From: an uncultured bacterium
Lineage (GTDB): Bacteria > Cyanobacteriota > Vampirovibrionia > Gastranaerophilales > Gastranaerophilaceae
DNA: 64,000 bases
Reading direction: 5' to 3'
Assembly: GCA_905216055.1 (NCBI GenBank)
Contig: CAJMSH010000004.1
Location: 1-64,000, forward strand
Positions 6,348 through 14,352 of this stretch are shown piece by piece (position 1 is the stretch's first letter; each line of letters opens with the position of its first letter). A program made the position numbers and the translations under genes. Under the pieces are notes generated by a model. That model did not search any database and was not told where the DNA came from. It saw only the letters and a list, made by a program, of their open reading frames with translations.

Positions 6348-7420
6348 ATGAGAGATTTGTTAAGAAGTATTAATCGGGGGGGGGGCATTCTCAGCTGACT
6401 TGTGGCGAGAAGGCTGTAAGTCAAGTCTTATATGGTAATGTTATTGCGCATTTATTGCGCAATCTGGAATATGTCATAAAAAGATCGCGCACTATGTGTG
6501 CGATGACAGGTCTTAATATTCTTCCGTCGCTCCTTTGGGAGAGTGTGTCCGAAGGACAGGAGAGTGGCTTGTTACAAAGAAGGATGTCCTTGTTTAAGGA
6601 CTCAAAAGAGTCTCGTTATGACATAGAAAGTTCATGCAAAACTCAAGTTGCGGGTGCAGTGGCTACGCTGCCGAAACGAACTTATTCACTTATTAACCTA
6701 TTCTCTTATTTACTTCACAAAAAAGCAGCGTTTACCTTGGCTGAGGTTTTAATAACCTTAGGCATTATCGGTGTTGTTGTAGCTTTGACAATGCCGTCTT
6801 TAATACAGAATTACAAAGACAAAGAGTTTATAACAAAAACTAAAAAAGCTTATTCTGTTATTCAAAATGCTGTATTACTCGCAAAAAGCCGGAATGAGAT
6901 AGTTGACGGAGACAATACATTTTTGTTTGATCCGTCAAAAACAAGCGCTCAGGTAACGCAAGATTTTGCACAATATTTCAGCGGAGCAAAATTGTGTTTA
7001 AGCAAAAATACAAACGGATGTAAAGAATATTACTATGATGTGAAATTTGCGACAAAAGAAGGAGTAAGGTCAATGGGAAGTAATATATCAAAAATTATTC
7101 TCAATGACGGCACTGTTTTGAGTATTCAGCAAATGTCTTCTTGTTATAGGGTTAGTAATGATTGTGTGCAGGATTCTAACGGTAATTGTGTTACCGATGC
7201 AGATGGCAATACTACTCCCCAAACATCAACTCATACTGATTGTGCGTACATATATTTTGATGTAAACGGCACAAAATTGCCAAATCAGTTCGGGCGTGAT
7301 AATTATCTTTTAAAGGTTTATACAAACTCTATAAAGGGCAGTGGCTGGGCACCGGAGGGAGCTGCAAGTCTGAAAAATATTTTGACGGGAAAAGATAAGC
7401 TTGAATATACTAAATTCTAA
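6348..7420 (+). CDS. Prepilin-like protein with G10 tract (frame off as read)
   Basis: A type IV pilin-like protein whose reading frame is split at a G10 tract. Promoter, AAGGAG site and ATG 6348 precede the tract; read as given, translation stops at TGA 6396-6398 after 16 codons. The long frame (ending 7420) opens exactly at the tract, with TAA at 6371-6373 in that frame just before it, and 11 or 8 G would join the two. The joined protein would be about 357 residues with a 128-residue leader before the prepilin peptidase site KKAA/FTLAE, then the hydrophobic stem FTLAEVLITLGIIGVVVAL and a globular domain with FDVNGTKLPNQFGRDNY. Normal leaders are 5-25 residues. It is either phase-variable or a homopolymer error. 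The stop codon overlaps the mutL end. Confidence 0.75.
6376..6385 (+). repeat. G10 homopolymer tract near the 5' end of a coding region
   Basis: Ten consecutive G follow codon 9 (AAT) of the ATG 6348 frame. Such tracts are hypermutable by slipped-strand mispairing. The frames upstream and downstream differ by exactly one base, so +1 or -2 G switches the gene on. Confidence 0.9.
6386..6620 (+). repeat. Hairpin-rich, GC-richer segment in the prepilin leader
   Basis: Consecutive inverted repeats are visible: ATCGCGCAC/GTGTGCGAT (6484-6504), CTCC/GGAG (6530-6541), TGTCC/GGACA (6546-6558), GTCCTT/AAGGAC (6586-6601) and GACTC/GAGTC (6599-6612), plus a 10-bp direct repeat TTATTGCGCA (6441-6450, 6452-6461). 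Composition is richer in GC than the flanks. It looks like a palindromic repeat element that has entered the leader while keeping the frame open. Copies elsewhere in the genome cannot be checked here. Confidence 0.5.
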
Positions 7421-9207
7421 GCATTTCTCTGGAAAAATCCTGCAATTTCTTTATGAGGGAAAAACTTAACAATAGGACGTCCGTGCGGGCATGTATAAGG
7501 CATTTTTGTTGTTCGCCATTTTTTTACGATTTCTTGCATTTGCCAGGTCGAAAGCTTTTGTCCTGCTTTTACAGAGGCTTTGCAAGAGGTTGTTATAAGA
7601 ATTTTTTCTTCAAGTCTGTCGAGATTACCGTCTATATTTTCTAAGATGTCTGCAAGAATTTCTTTAGGGTTCACTTTAGCAATCATTTGCGGAACTTTTT
7701 TGAATATTAATTCATTATCCTTTAAAAATTCTATACCGTATCCGAATTTTTCAAACTTTTCGATATTTTCTTTAATAAGTTCCGCTTCAGTGCTTGAAAC
7801 TTCGATTACATCGGAAAGAAAAAGCATTTGAGATACTATATTCTTTTCAGACATAAGTTTTTCATAGATATAGCGTTCTTCTGCGATGTGTTGATCGATA
7901 ATCTCCATACCGTCTTCTTTTTCAACAAGAATGTATGTATTTTTATATTGACCGATTATGTTTTCTTCGGGTTCGGGATTTTTTTCAATCGGAACAAAAA
8001 ATTGTCGCTGTTCAGGTGTTTGAATATTTTGAGTATTTGAGGTTTCAAATTCTTTTTCTTGCTTTTCTATTGCGCTATCAGAAACGTATATTGTGTCATC
8101 TTGTTTGTCAAAATATACTTCACCTTCTTTTTCCAATTTTGGTTGGACAAAGTCAACTAAATTAGAGGTCGTTGAAGGTTGTTGTGTTGGTGCTGTGTAT
8201 GAATAGTTTTGTCTTTCTGTATAATTTGAAAGTCCCGCTTGGATTGATGTATAGATAAAGTTGAATATTTGGTTTGTATTTTTGTAGCGAACTTCTTTTT
8301 TAGTCGGGTGAACGTTTACATCAACATCTGATGGTGGAATTTCCAAGTTAAGAACCACAAAAGGATATTTGCCGCTTGCTATCAAGTTTTTGTATGCTGT
8401 ATCTATTGCTTTTTGAAAGATTGGGCATTTTACGGTTCTTGAATTTATATATATGTGATAACTTTTTTTGCTTGAACGGGTGTAATCAGGTGTGCTAACA
8501 TAGCCGCTTATTTTTAGGTGTGAAAGTTGATCGGTTTTCAAAATTTCTTTTAAATTTGAGATTACATCTGATGAATATACTTCTTTTATTGTTTGAAGTA
8601 AATTGTTTTGACCAGAGGTTTTTAAAACGGTTTTTCCGAATTTTTTTAATTCAAAAGAGCATTCGGGATGGGCAAGTGCAATTGATTGAACAAGTTCTTG
8701 AATATATGAAAATTCTGTATTTGAGCTTTTTAAAAATTTTAGACGAGCCGGAATATTATAGAACAAATCTTTTATATCCATAATTGTTCCGATAGCGCAT
8801 CCTGTTTCTGTTTGTTTTACTTCGGAATTTTCGCATTTTACTCTTGTTCCTGTATCAAAATCTGCAGTTCTTGTTGTACAGGTTAATTTTGAAATTGAAA
8901 TAATACTTGAGAGAGCTTCTCCTCTAAATCCGAGAGTGTGAATATCAAACAAATCTTCATCTGTTGCAATTTTGCTTGTAGCGTGTTTTGAGAATGCAAG
9001 CATAATATCATCGGGATGAATTCCTGAACCGTTGTCGGCTACTCTAATATCTCGACAATCGTTATTGATTTCTATGCTTATTTTTGTTGCGCCTGCGTCA
9101 ACGGAATTTTCAACAAGTTCTTTTACGACAGATGCTGGACGTTCAATAACTTCACCAGCTGCAATTTGATTTATCAAATGTTTTGAAAGCTGTTTAATTC
9201 TTGCCAT
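7417..9207 (-). CDS. mutL: DNA mismatch repair protein MutL
   Basis: A 596-residue MutL. The N-terminal GHKL ATPase has INQIAAGEVIERP (about 14-26), VDAGATKI, DNGSGI and GFRGEALSSI. The C-terminal domain carries the endonuclease-type motif DQHIAEERYIYE (an Ile replaces the usual Ala), SCKASVKAGQ and CPHGRP, so this is a nicking MutL as in bacteria without MutH. The start is set at ATG 9207, with GGGAAGAG just upstream, rather than TTG 9222. No mutS is next to it. The 3' end overlaps the convergent prepilin gene by 4 bp. Mismatch repair status matters for the stability of the nearby G tract. Confidence 0.95.
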   Translation of the reverse strand: MARIKQLSKHLINQIAAGEVIERPASVVKELVENSVDAGATKISIEINNDCRDIRVADNGSGIHPDDIMLAFSKHATSKIATDEDLFDIHTLGFRGEALSSIISISKLTCTTRTADFDTGTRVKCENSEVKQTETGCAIGTIMDIKDLFYNIPARLKFLKSSNTEFSYIQELVQSIALAHPECSFELKKFGKTVLKTSGQNNLLQTIKEVYSSDVISNLKEILKTDQLSHLKISGYVSTPDYTRSSKKSYHIYINSRTVKCPIFQKAIDTAYKNLIASGKYPFVVLNLEIPPSDVDVNVHPTKKEVRYKNTNQIFNFIYTSIQAGLSNYTERQNYSYTAPTQQPSTTSNLVDFVQPKLEKEGEVYFDKQDDTIYVSDSAIEKQEKEFETSNTQNIQTPEQRQFFVPIEKNPEPEENIIGQYKNTYILVEKEDGMEIIDQHIAEERYIYEKLMSEKNIVSQMLFLSDVIEVSSTEAELIKENIEKFEKFGYGIEFLKDNELIFKKVPQMIAKVNPKEILADILENIDGNLDRLEEKILITTSCKASVKAGQKLSTWQMQEIVKKWRTTKMPYTCPHGRPIVKFFPHKEIAGFFQRNA

Positions 9208-9326
9208 ACACTCTTCCCTCAATCTTTATCTCAATCTACATCAAACACAAATTCATCTAAATGTTTGATTACAAATTTGAAACATTTCTATAAGATAAAA
9301 TCGAGAGTGTATAAGACGTGAGTTTT

Positions 9327-10226
9327 ATGCCGTTTAAACAGGGGAGAAAAGAGTTGGGAAGAGTAAGAACTAATACAAAATTAAAACCTTCAAAAAAAGC
9401 TGATTTGCAGGTAGTAAAACCTGTCAAAACAACAAAATACAGTGATATTGATTTGAATAATTGGAAAGCTTATGATCACGTGAAAACCGATACTTTATGG
9501 GAATTCCCGACACGTTTAAAAGAAGGCGGACATTCAAACGAATATCACGGGAATTATATTCCTCAGATTGCTCAACAGCTTTATGAAAGATTTACAAAGA
9601 AAAATGATGTTGTTCTTGATCTTTTCTTCGGCTCGGGAACATCAGGAATTGAAGCTGTTAATATGGGCAGACGTTGTATTGGTGTTGAATTGAAAGATGA
9701 ATTGGCTGAAAGCGTTTCTGAAAAATTTACACCGAAACAGCTTGTAACAGATGTAAGAATAATTTGTGCAGATTCAGCATCTGAAAAGGTTAGAGATAAA
9801 GTTCAGGCTAGCTTGGATATTATGAGAGAAGAAAAAGCTCAATTCTTAATTCTTCATCCGCCTTATGATGATATAATCAAGTTTTCTGACAAAAAAGAAG
9901 ATTTATCAAACTGTGATACAACAGAAGAATTTTATGATTTATTTGAAAAAGTGGCTAAAAACGGTTATGATATGCTTGAAAAAGGCCGTTTTGCAGCATT
10001 GATTATCGGTGATAGTTATAAAAATTCCGAAGTTCAACCGTTAGGGTTTGAATGTATGGCAAGAATGATGAAGCTTGGCTTCAGGCTTAAAGGAATTATT
10101 GTAAAAGATATTCAAGGTAATGAAAGAGCTAAAGGAAAGACTGCAAACCTTTGGAGATACAGAGCTTTAGCAGGCGGCTTCTTTATCTTTAAGCATGAAT
10201 ATGTAATGGTATTTCAAAAAGTTTAG
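9327..10226 (+). CDS. Orphan DNA methyltransferase (N4-C/N6-A type)
   Basis: A 299-residue SAM-dependent DNA methyltransferase. After a basic N-terminal tail come a DLFFGSGTSGIEA SAM-binding motif (motif I) and CIGVEL, then a catalytic motif IV of the form HPPY (usual forms are SPPY/DPPY/TPPY), followed by a C-terminal region with KGIIVKDIQGN and GGFFIFKHEYVMVF. The motif I sequence and PPY identify the amino-methyltransferase class; m4C and m6A cannot be told apart by eye. No restriction endonuclease or specificity subunit is adjacent, so it may be a solitary epigenetic methylase. GTG 9318 is an alternative start. It is divergent from mutL. Confidence 0.75.
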   Translation: MPFKQGRKELGRVRTNTKLKPSKKADLQVVKPVKTTKYSDIDLNNWKAYDHVKTDTLWEFPTRLKEGGHSNEYHGNYIPQIAQQLYERFTKKNDVVLDLFFGSGTSGIEAVNMGRRCIGVELKDELAESVSEKFTPKQLVTDVRIICADSASEKVRDKVQASLDIMREEKAQFLILHPPYDDIIKFSDKKEDLSNCDTTEEFYDLFEKVAKNGYDMLEKGRFAALIIGDSYKNSEVQPLGFECMARMMKLGFRLKGIIVKDIQGNERAKGKTANLWRYRALAGGFFIFKHEYVMVFQKV

Positions 10227-10261
10227 TGAAAGGCTCGTTTGAGCCTTTTGTTTTATAAATT

Positions 10262-11203
10262 TTAAATTACAGTAAATTTAAAAATATTTTTTCCAACAAT
10301 TGATTTTGAAAATTTTTTTGAAAATCTAATGAAATCTTTTGCAATTTCACTATTTGGAATTGTTATTTCGTGTAATTTTTGTTTGTTCTCAAGTATGTAA
10401 TTTGTAATATTGCCTTTAACATTAATTAAATTGATTTTTTTGCCGTAAGAAAGTGTGTTAGATAATTTATTTCTTAACAAAATTAAGTAATCGTGTTCAA
10501 GAGAATATGTAAAGCTTTTTCTTAATATACTGCCTTTTAATTCATCTTCCTTAGGAATTGGCAAACCTTTGTCAAAATATTTGTTTTCTTCTATGTATTT
10601 AAGCAATTTATATTTTTTTATAATCTCTTTTTCATCAACTGTGAATTGAGTCGGTTGTTTTAAAAACATTTCTATAAGGTCTTTTCTGCTTAAGTTGATG
10701 TTTTCTATTATTTTATTAACCTTCTTTTTTAAAGATTGTGGCCTTAAAACAAAAATACGAGCATTTTTAATAGCTGCTTCAAGATATTTTTCTTCTGTTA
10801 ATCCTGTAGATTTAAAATTTTTGACAGTGTTTTTTATATTTTGTTCTATTTTTTCAGGAGAAATCGAAAATAAATTCGGGTAATTTAATAAACAATTTAA
10901 GTATTTTTCTGTTGTAAGTCCATATTTTTCTAACCTTTGTACTGTCCCTTTGACATTCTTTTCAATGGTTTCCGGTTTGTGAAAGAGTAGAAAAGGATTC
11001 TTTTCAGAAGCTTTAAGAAGTTTTTGGTATGTTAAACCTTCTTCAGAAAATATTTCAGATGTTCTTTTTAAATTTGACATACTTGTACCTGAAATATTAT
11101 TATTTTCAAGTTTTGTAGAATATTTTTGTCGAAATTCCTTGCTGTTACTTGTAAAATTTATATTATTTTGAGTTGGCTTAAGTTCATAAAAATTTATTTG
11201 CAT
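10262..11203 (-). CDS. mTERF-like 39-residue repeat protein with N-terminal NF tag
   Basis: A 313-residue protein with three exact 39-residue units beginning GLTYQKLL, GLTTEKYL and GLTEEKYL (about residues 56-172), plus a degenerate fourth (RKDLIEMF...). The unit pattern is GLTxEKYLxAxxxNPxLFxxxPExIExNVKxTV, which resembles the helical repeats of mTERF proteins, known as nucleic acid binders in organelles. The N-terminus (MQINFYELKPTQNNINFTSN) carries the NF-type tag. The C-terminal ~110 residues are basic and unassigned. It lies 32 nt after the TPR-glycosyltransferase gene, so probably in one transcript; no clear ribosome site. Function unknown. Confidence 0.6.
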   Translation of the reverse strand: MQINFYELKPTQNNINFTSNSKEFRQKYSTKLENNNISGTSMSNLKRTSEIFSEEGLTYQKLLKASEKNPFLLFHKPETIEKNVKGTVQRLEKYGLTTEKYLNCLLNYPNLFSISPEKIEQNIKNTVKNFKSTGLTEEKYLEAAIKNARIFVLRPQSLKKKVNKIIENINLSRKDLIEMFLKQPTQFTVDEKEIIKKYKLLKYIEENKYFDKGLPIPKEDELKGSILRKSFTYSLEHDYLILLRNKLSNTLSYGKKINLINVKGNITNYILENKQKLHEITIPNSEIAKDFIRFSKKFSKSIVGKNIFKFTVI

Positions 11204-11235
11204 ACGTGGTTAAAAATACCAACAAAATTTTTTTG

Positions 11236-12705
11236 TTAATTAAATTTTATATTTTTTATAATTCTCAACATAAGCTCGTTCCAGGTTTCTGTTTTTCCTA
11301 ACCTGAAAAGCTTTACGCTGTCGTACCAGTCACAGTGCGTCAAATCCATGTGCCAACGCCAGTTGTAGTTATATGGAAGCATTACAATACAAGGTTTTCC
11401 CATAGCCCCTGCAAGATGAGCTAAAGATGTGTCACTGCATATTACAAGATCAATATTTGCTAATGCGCCTGCTGTGTATGAAAAATCTTTAAAACTTTTA
11501 CTCAAATCTGTTATGTCGTATTTTGATGAAAGTTTTTCAAATTCTTCTGAACCTTCAAAGGTTTGTGCGGAATAAATTTTCACATTTTTTAATTTAAAAA
11601 GAGGTGCAAATGCTTCTACATTTATAACTCTATCGGTTTCATAGTATGTATTTCCCTGCCATTTTATCGCAATTTTAAATTTGTCATTGTTGAAAAATTT
11701 TTCTTTAAAATATTGGATTTTGTCAGGCATGGCTTTTAAATATCCTTCATGGTGCATAAATATTTCGTCATTTTTTAGCCCCAAAACGTAAGGAATACTT
11801 AAAAAAGGAAGGTGTGCATCAAAATGAGTTTTATCTTCATCGTAGAACAAATCCATAACCTCAGTGTTTGGAAAATTATCTCTAAATAATTGAGAAAGCT
11901 CTTTTTGAGGCTTTATTAATAATTTTTTACATCTTTTTTGAAGCTCAGGAATGTATCTTGCAAACATTATCATATCCCCAAAACCTGCTTCATAGTATGT
12001 ATAAAGAGTTTTGTTCGATATATCTTCACCCTTCCAAAGTGGTGCTTGTTTAATTAATTTTGGATAAGTTATTTCTTGTGAAGTTATTGCAGTTCCACGA
12101 CAAAGCCTGTTTTCAAAATATTTTACACCTGTTTCATAATCTTTTATCCTAAAATATCCAAGTGCAAGAAAGTACAAAACTTCTTTGTCATCAGGGTTAA
12201 TTTCAAGGCATTTTTTGAAATATTCAATCGCTTTTTTCGGGTTGTTTAAAAATAAATATAAACTTGCAAGGTTATAACATGTTTTTTCTGATTTTGGGTT
12301 TAATTCAAGAGCTTTCAGGTATGCCTTTTCAGAATTTTCATATTCTATATTGTTTTTAAAGGCAAGTCCTAAAAGAAAATATATTTCAAATCCGCAGTTT
12401 GTATTATTTGTAGCTTCTGTAAGAACTTGTATTTCTTTTTTATAATCCCCTTTTGATGCGTAAATTCTTGCAAGAGTTTCGTAAAAATAGGCATCTTTTT
12501 TTATAGAAATTGCTTTTGTTATAAGTTTTTCAGCTTCTTCAGGCAGATTTTTAGAAAGTTTTACGATTCCTGCAAGATTTAATACTTCTGCATTATTGGG
12601 ATTTTGTTTAAGTATTTGTTCGTAAAGTTTTAAAGCTTCATCAGTTTTTCCCTGAGAGTGAAGCTTGAAGGCAAAATCAAATTTTTCTTTTTCCGAATTG
12701 GTCAT
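11236..12705 (-). CDS. TPR protein with glycosyltransferase-like C-terminal domain
   Basis: A 489-residue protein. Residues about 1-200 are five to six tetratricopeptide repeats (NAEVLNLAGIVKL, SEKTCYNLASLYLFL, DKEVLYFLALGYFRI). The remaining ~290 residues resemble GT9/ADP-heptosyltransferase-like domains: YYEAGFGDMIMFARYIP, KIAIKWQGN, and the C-terminal donor-site region DLVICSDTSLAHLAGAMGKP. This architecture is common in bacteria that glycosylate surface proteins, but donor and acceptor are unknown. ATG 12705 lies 5 nt after a TATAAT box with TTGATT 18 nt further upstream, so the transcript may be leaderless. The repeat protein follows downstream. Confidence 0.75.
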   Translation of the reverse strand: MTNSEKEKFDFAFKLHSQGKTDEALKLYEQILKQNPNNAEVLNLAGIVKLSKNLPEEAEKLITKAISIKKDAYFYETLARIYASKGDYKKEIQVLTEATNNTNCGFEIYFLLGLAFKNNIEYENSEKAYLKALELNPKSEKTCYNLASLYLFLNNPKKAIEYFKKCLEINPDDKEVLYFLALGYFRIKDYETGVKYFENRLCRGTAITSQEITYPKLIKQAPLWKGEDISNKTLYTYYEAGFGDMIMFARYIPELQKRCKKLLIKPQKELSQLFRDNFPNTEVMDLFYDEDKTHFDAHLPFLSIPYVLGLKNDEIFMHHEGYLKAMPDKIQYFKEKFFNNDKFKIAIKWQGNTYYETDRVINVEAFAPLFKLKNVKIYSAQTFEGSEEFEKLSSKYDITDLSKSFKDFSYTAGALANIDLVICSDTSLAHLAGAMGKPCIVMLPYNYNWRWHMDLTHCDWYDSVKLFRLGKTETWNELMLRIIKNIKFN

Positions 12706-12710
12706 AAATT

Positions 12711-12740
12711 ATTATATACAAATTTCTTTAAAAAAATCAA
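12711..12740 (-). promoter_or_regulatory. Promoter of the TPR-glycosyltransferase gene
   Basis: On the minus strand, TTGATT (12740-12735), an 18-nt spacer and TATAAT (12716-12711) end 5 nt before ATG 12705. No ribosome site is present between them, as in the other leaderless candidates. Confidence 0.55.
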
Positions 12741-12890
12741 AAAATCTCATGCATTTATAGGATAAAATTCATTGAAAAATGGTTTATTCTAACAATGTAC
12801 ATCGAGAGCATGTAAAAAATATCAAAAGGCATGCTAAAAAAGAGACAATATTACAAAATATTAACCAAACTTGAAGAAATGTAAAATATG

Positions 12891-12920
12891 CCGAAATCAT
12901 GATGACATCATGGTTTTCGG
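12891..12920. repeat. Isolated hairpin between divergent genes
   Basis: CCGAAA and CATGAT pair with ATCATG and TTTCGG around a GAC loop, with a small internal bulge. No T run follows, so it is not a typical terminator. It is the main structure in the 326-bp gap 12706-13031, which otherwise holds the two promoters. Confidence 0.5.
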
Positions 12921-12960
12921 GGAAATTTTAGAGGCGGAGGTAAGGTTGAAAATAAAAAAG

Positions 12961-12989
12961 TTGTCCACTGGTGATGTATAGAGTACAAT
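12961..12989 (+). promoter_or_regulatory. Promoter of yggS-sepF
   Basis: TTGTCC (12961-12966), a 17-nt spacer and TACAAT (12984-12989) give a good sigma-70 promoter. The leader would be about 35 nt, with GAGGTAGGA as the ribosome site before ATG 13032. Confidence 0.65.
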
Positions 12990-13031
12990 TAATATTATAT
13001 TCAACTTCTTGTAGAGGTAGGATGATTATTT

Positions 13032-13697
13032 ATGCAAAACACGGTTAAAAACAATCTTTTACAGATACAGGAAGATATCGCACCTTATAAACCGAATATT
13101 ATTGCAGTTACAAAGTATTTTGATGAATCAGCTATAATCGAGGCATATAACGCAGGATTAAGAAATTTTGCAGAATCAAGAGTAATAGAGGCAATCTCGA
13201 AGATTAATAATCTTCCGTCGGAAGTACGAAATAATTCAAAATTCCATTTTATCGGTCATCTTCAAACAAATAAAGTTAAAAAGGCTGTTGGAACTTTTGA
13301 TTATATTCATTCTGTTGATTCATTCAAACTTGCAAAAACTATATCTGACGATGCTCATAGTATAGGAAAAATTCAAAATATACTTCTTCAAGTAAATAAT
13401 GCAAATGAAGAACAAAAATTTGGGTTTTCTACAAAAGAAATTTTCGAAGTTTTTATCTCAATAAAAGAGCTTCCTAATATAAAAATTGCAGGGTTGATGA
13501 ATATGGCGCCTCTCGGTGCTTCTGAAGATGAATTAAACAGATTGTTTGAGGAAGTCTTTCAGATTAAGCAAAAATTGGAAAAAGAATTTAATTATCCTTT
13601 AAAAGAACTTTCGATGGGGATGAGTCAGGATTACAAAATTGCAGTAAAACATGGTGCAACAATGTTGAGGATAGGTAGAAAATTATTTATAAAGTAA
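13032..13697 (+). CDS. yggS: YggS-family PLP homeostasis protein
   Basis: A 221-residue single-domain PLP-binding protein of the YggS/PROSC family, which buffers pyridoxal phosphate and affects amino-acid metabolism. Visible landmarks: the PLP lysine in IIAVTKYF (about residue 27), FAESRVIEA, FHFIGHLQTNK, the GLMNMAPLG strand, and the phosphate-binding end LSMGMSQDY...MLRIGRKLF. Full length for the family. It precedes sepF by 19 nt, the usual yggS-sepF pairing of Firmicutes and Cyanobacteria, so they form an operon near ftsZ. Confidence 0.93.
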   Translation: MQNTVKNNLLQIQEDIAPYKPNIIAVTKYFDESAIIEAYNAGLRNFAESRVIEAISKINNLPSEVRNNSKFHFIGHLQTNKVKKAVGTFDYIHSVDSFKLAKTISDDAHSIGKIQNILLQVNNANEEQKFGFSTKEIFEVFISIKELPNIKIAGLMNMAPLGASEDELNRLFEEVFQIKQKLEKEFNYPLKELSMGMSQDYKIAVKHGATMLRIGRKLFIK

Positions 13698-13716
13698 GAT
13701 AAATGGAGGAAAAACG

Positions 13717-14217
13717 GTGGCAGCAGTAACAGATAAAATTAAATCAGTAGTAGATTTTTTAGTAAAAGGATTTGAACCTAGAGAAACTATTTTCGATGAA
13801 ATGGCTCAAGAAGTTGATGATGATTATCCGGTTCAAGATAACTTGGCAATTGATCCTGCATATTCATATCAACCAACAGTTGAAAAACCTAGCGAATTAA
13901 AAGTTGTTAATCATCCTAACTTCAAAGGTTATGAAGTAAAAGTTATGGAACCTCGTTCTTTTGAAGATGCTGCTACAATAGTTCAACATTTAAGAAATAG
14001 AAAAACTATCGTTTTAAACCTTCATCTTTTAGATAAAGAACAATCTCAAAGAACAATAGATTTTGTTTGCGGTGCTGCTCATGCTCTTGACGGAAAACCA
14101 CAAAAAGTTGGTGATTTGGTATTTGTATTTACACCAAGCAACGTTACTTTGTCTGTTGACGTTAATGCCAACCAAAATAAATTTAATGACTCATTGTGGA
14201 GAGCTCCTTTGCAGTAG
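13717..14217 (+). CDS. sepF: Cell division protein SepF
   Basis: A 166-residue SepF: the N-terminal amphipathic helix (DKIKSVVDFLVKGFEP) would bind the membrane; an acidic linker follows; the conserved C-terminal domain (EVKVMEPRSFEDAATIVQHL, KTIVLNLHLLD, RTIDFVCGAAHALDG) polymerises and binds the FtsZ tail. It starts at GTG 13717 behind GGAGG. The ftsZ product downstream ends in the matching IPDFLKK tail, consistent with an FtsZ-SepF pair that replaces FtsA/ZipA functions. It is followed by a strong terminator. Confidence 0.93.
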   Translation: MAAVTDKIKSVVDFLVKGFEPRETIFDEMAQEVDDDYPVQDNLAIDPAYSYQPTVEKPSELKVVNHPNFKGYEVKVMEPRSFEDAATIVQHLRNRKTIVLNLHLLDKEQSQRTIDFVCGAAHALDGKPQKVGDLVFVFTPSNVTLSVDVNANQNKFNDSLWRAPLQ

Positions 14218-14274
14218 AAACTGTACTTCACAATGCGGTTATTTACTATGAGAAAGAGAGAGATAGTTGAATAG

Positions 14275-14300
14275 GAGGCATTTTTTGCCTCTTTTTTTTT
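14275..14300 (+). terminator. Terminator of yggS-sepF
   Basis: GAGGCA (14275-14280) and TGCCTC (14286-14291) pair across a T loop and are followed by nine T. Confidence 0.85.
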
Positions 14301-14314
14301 ATAAATATTTAAAT

Positions 14315-14343
14315 TTGTAAATTGTAGTTAAATATGTTATATT
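14315..14343 (+). promoter_or_regulatory. Promoter of nadK
   Basis: TTGTAA (14315-14320), a 17-nt spacer and TATATT (14338-14343) sit 9 nt before ATG 14353. The leader would be only 2-3 nt, so there is almost no 5' UTR and no ribosome site. Confidence 0.55.
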
Positions 14344-14352
14344 TTGTTCGTT

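Noticed and set aside
12891..12920. Hairpin as a Rho-independent terminator
   Set aside because: No T run follows on either strand and no gene ends there.
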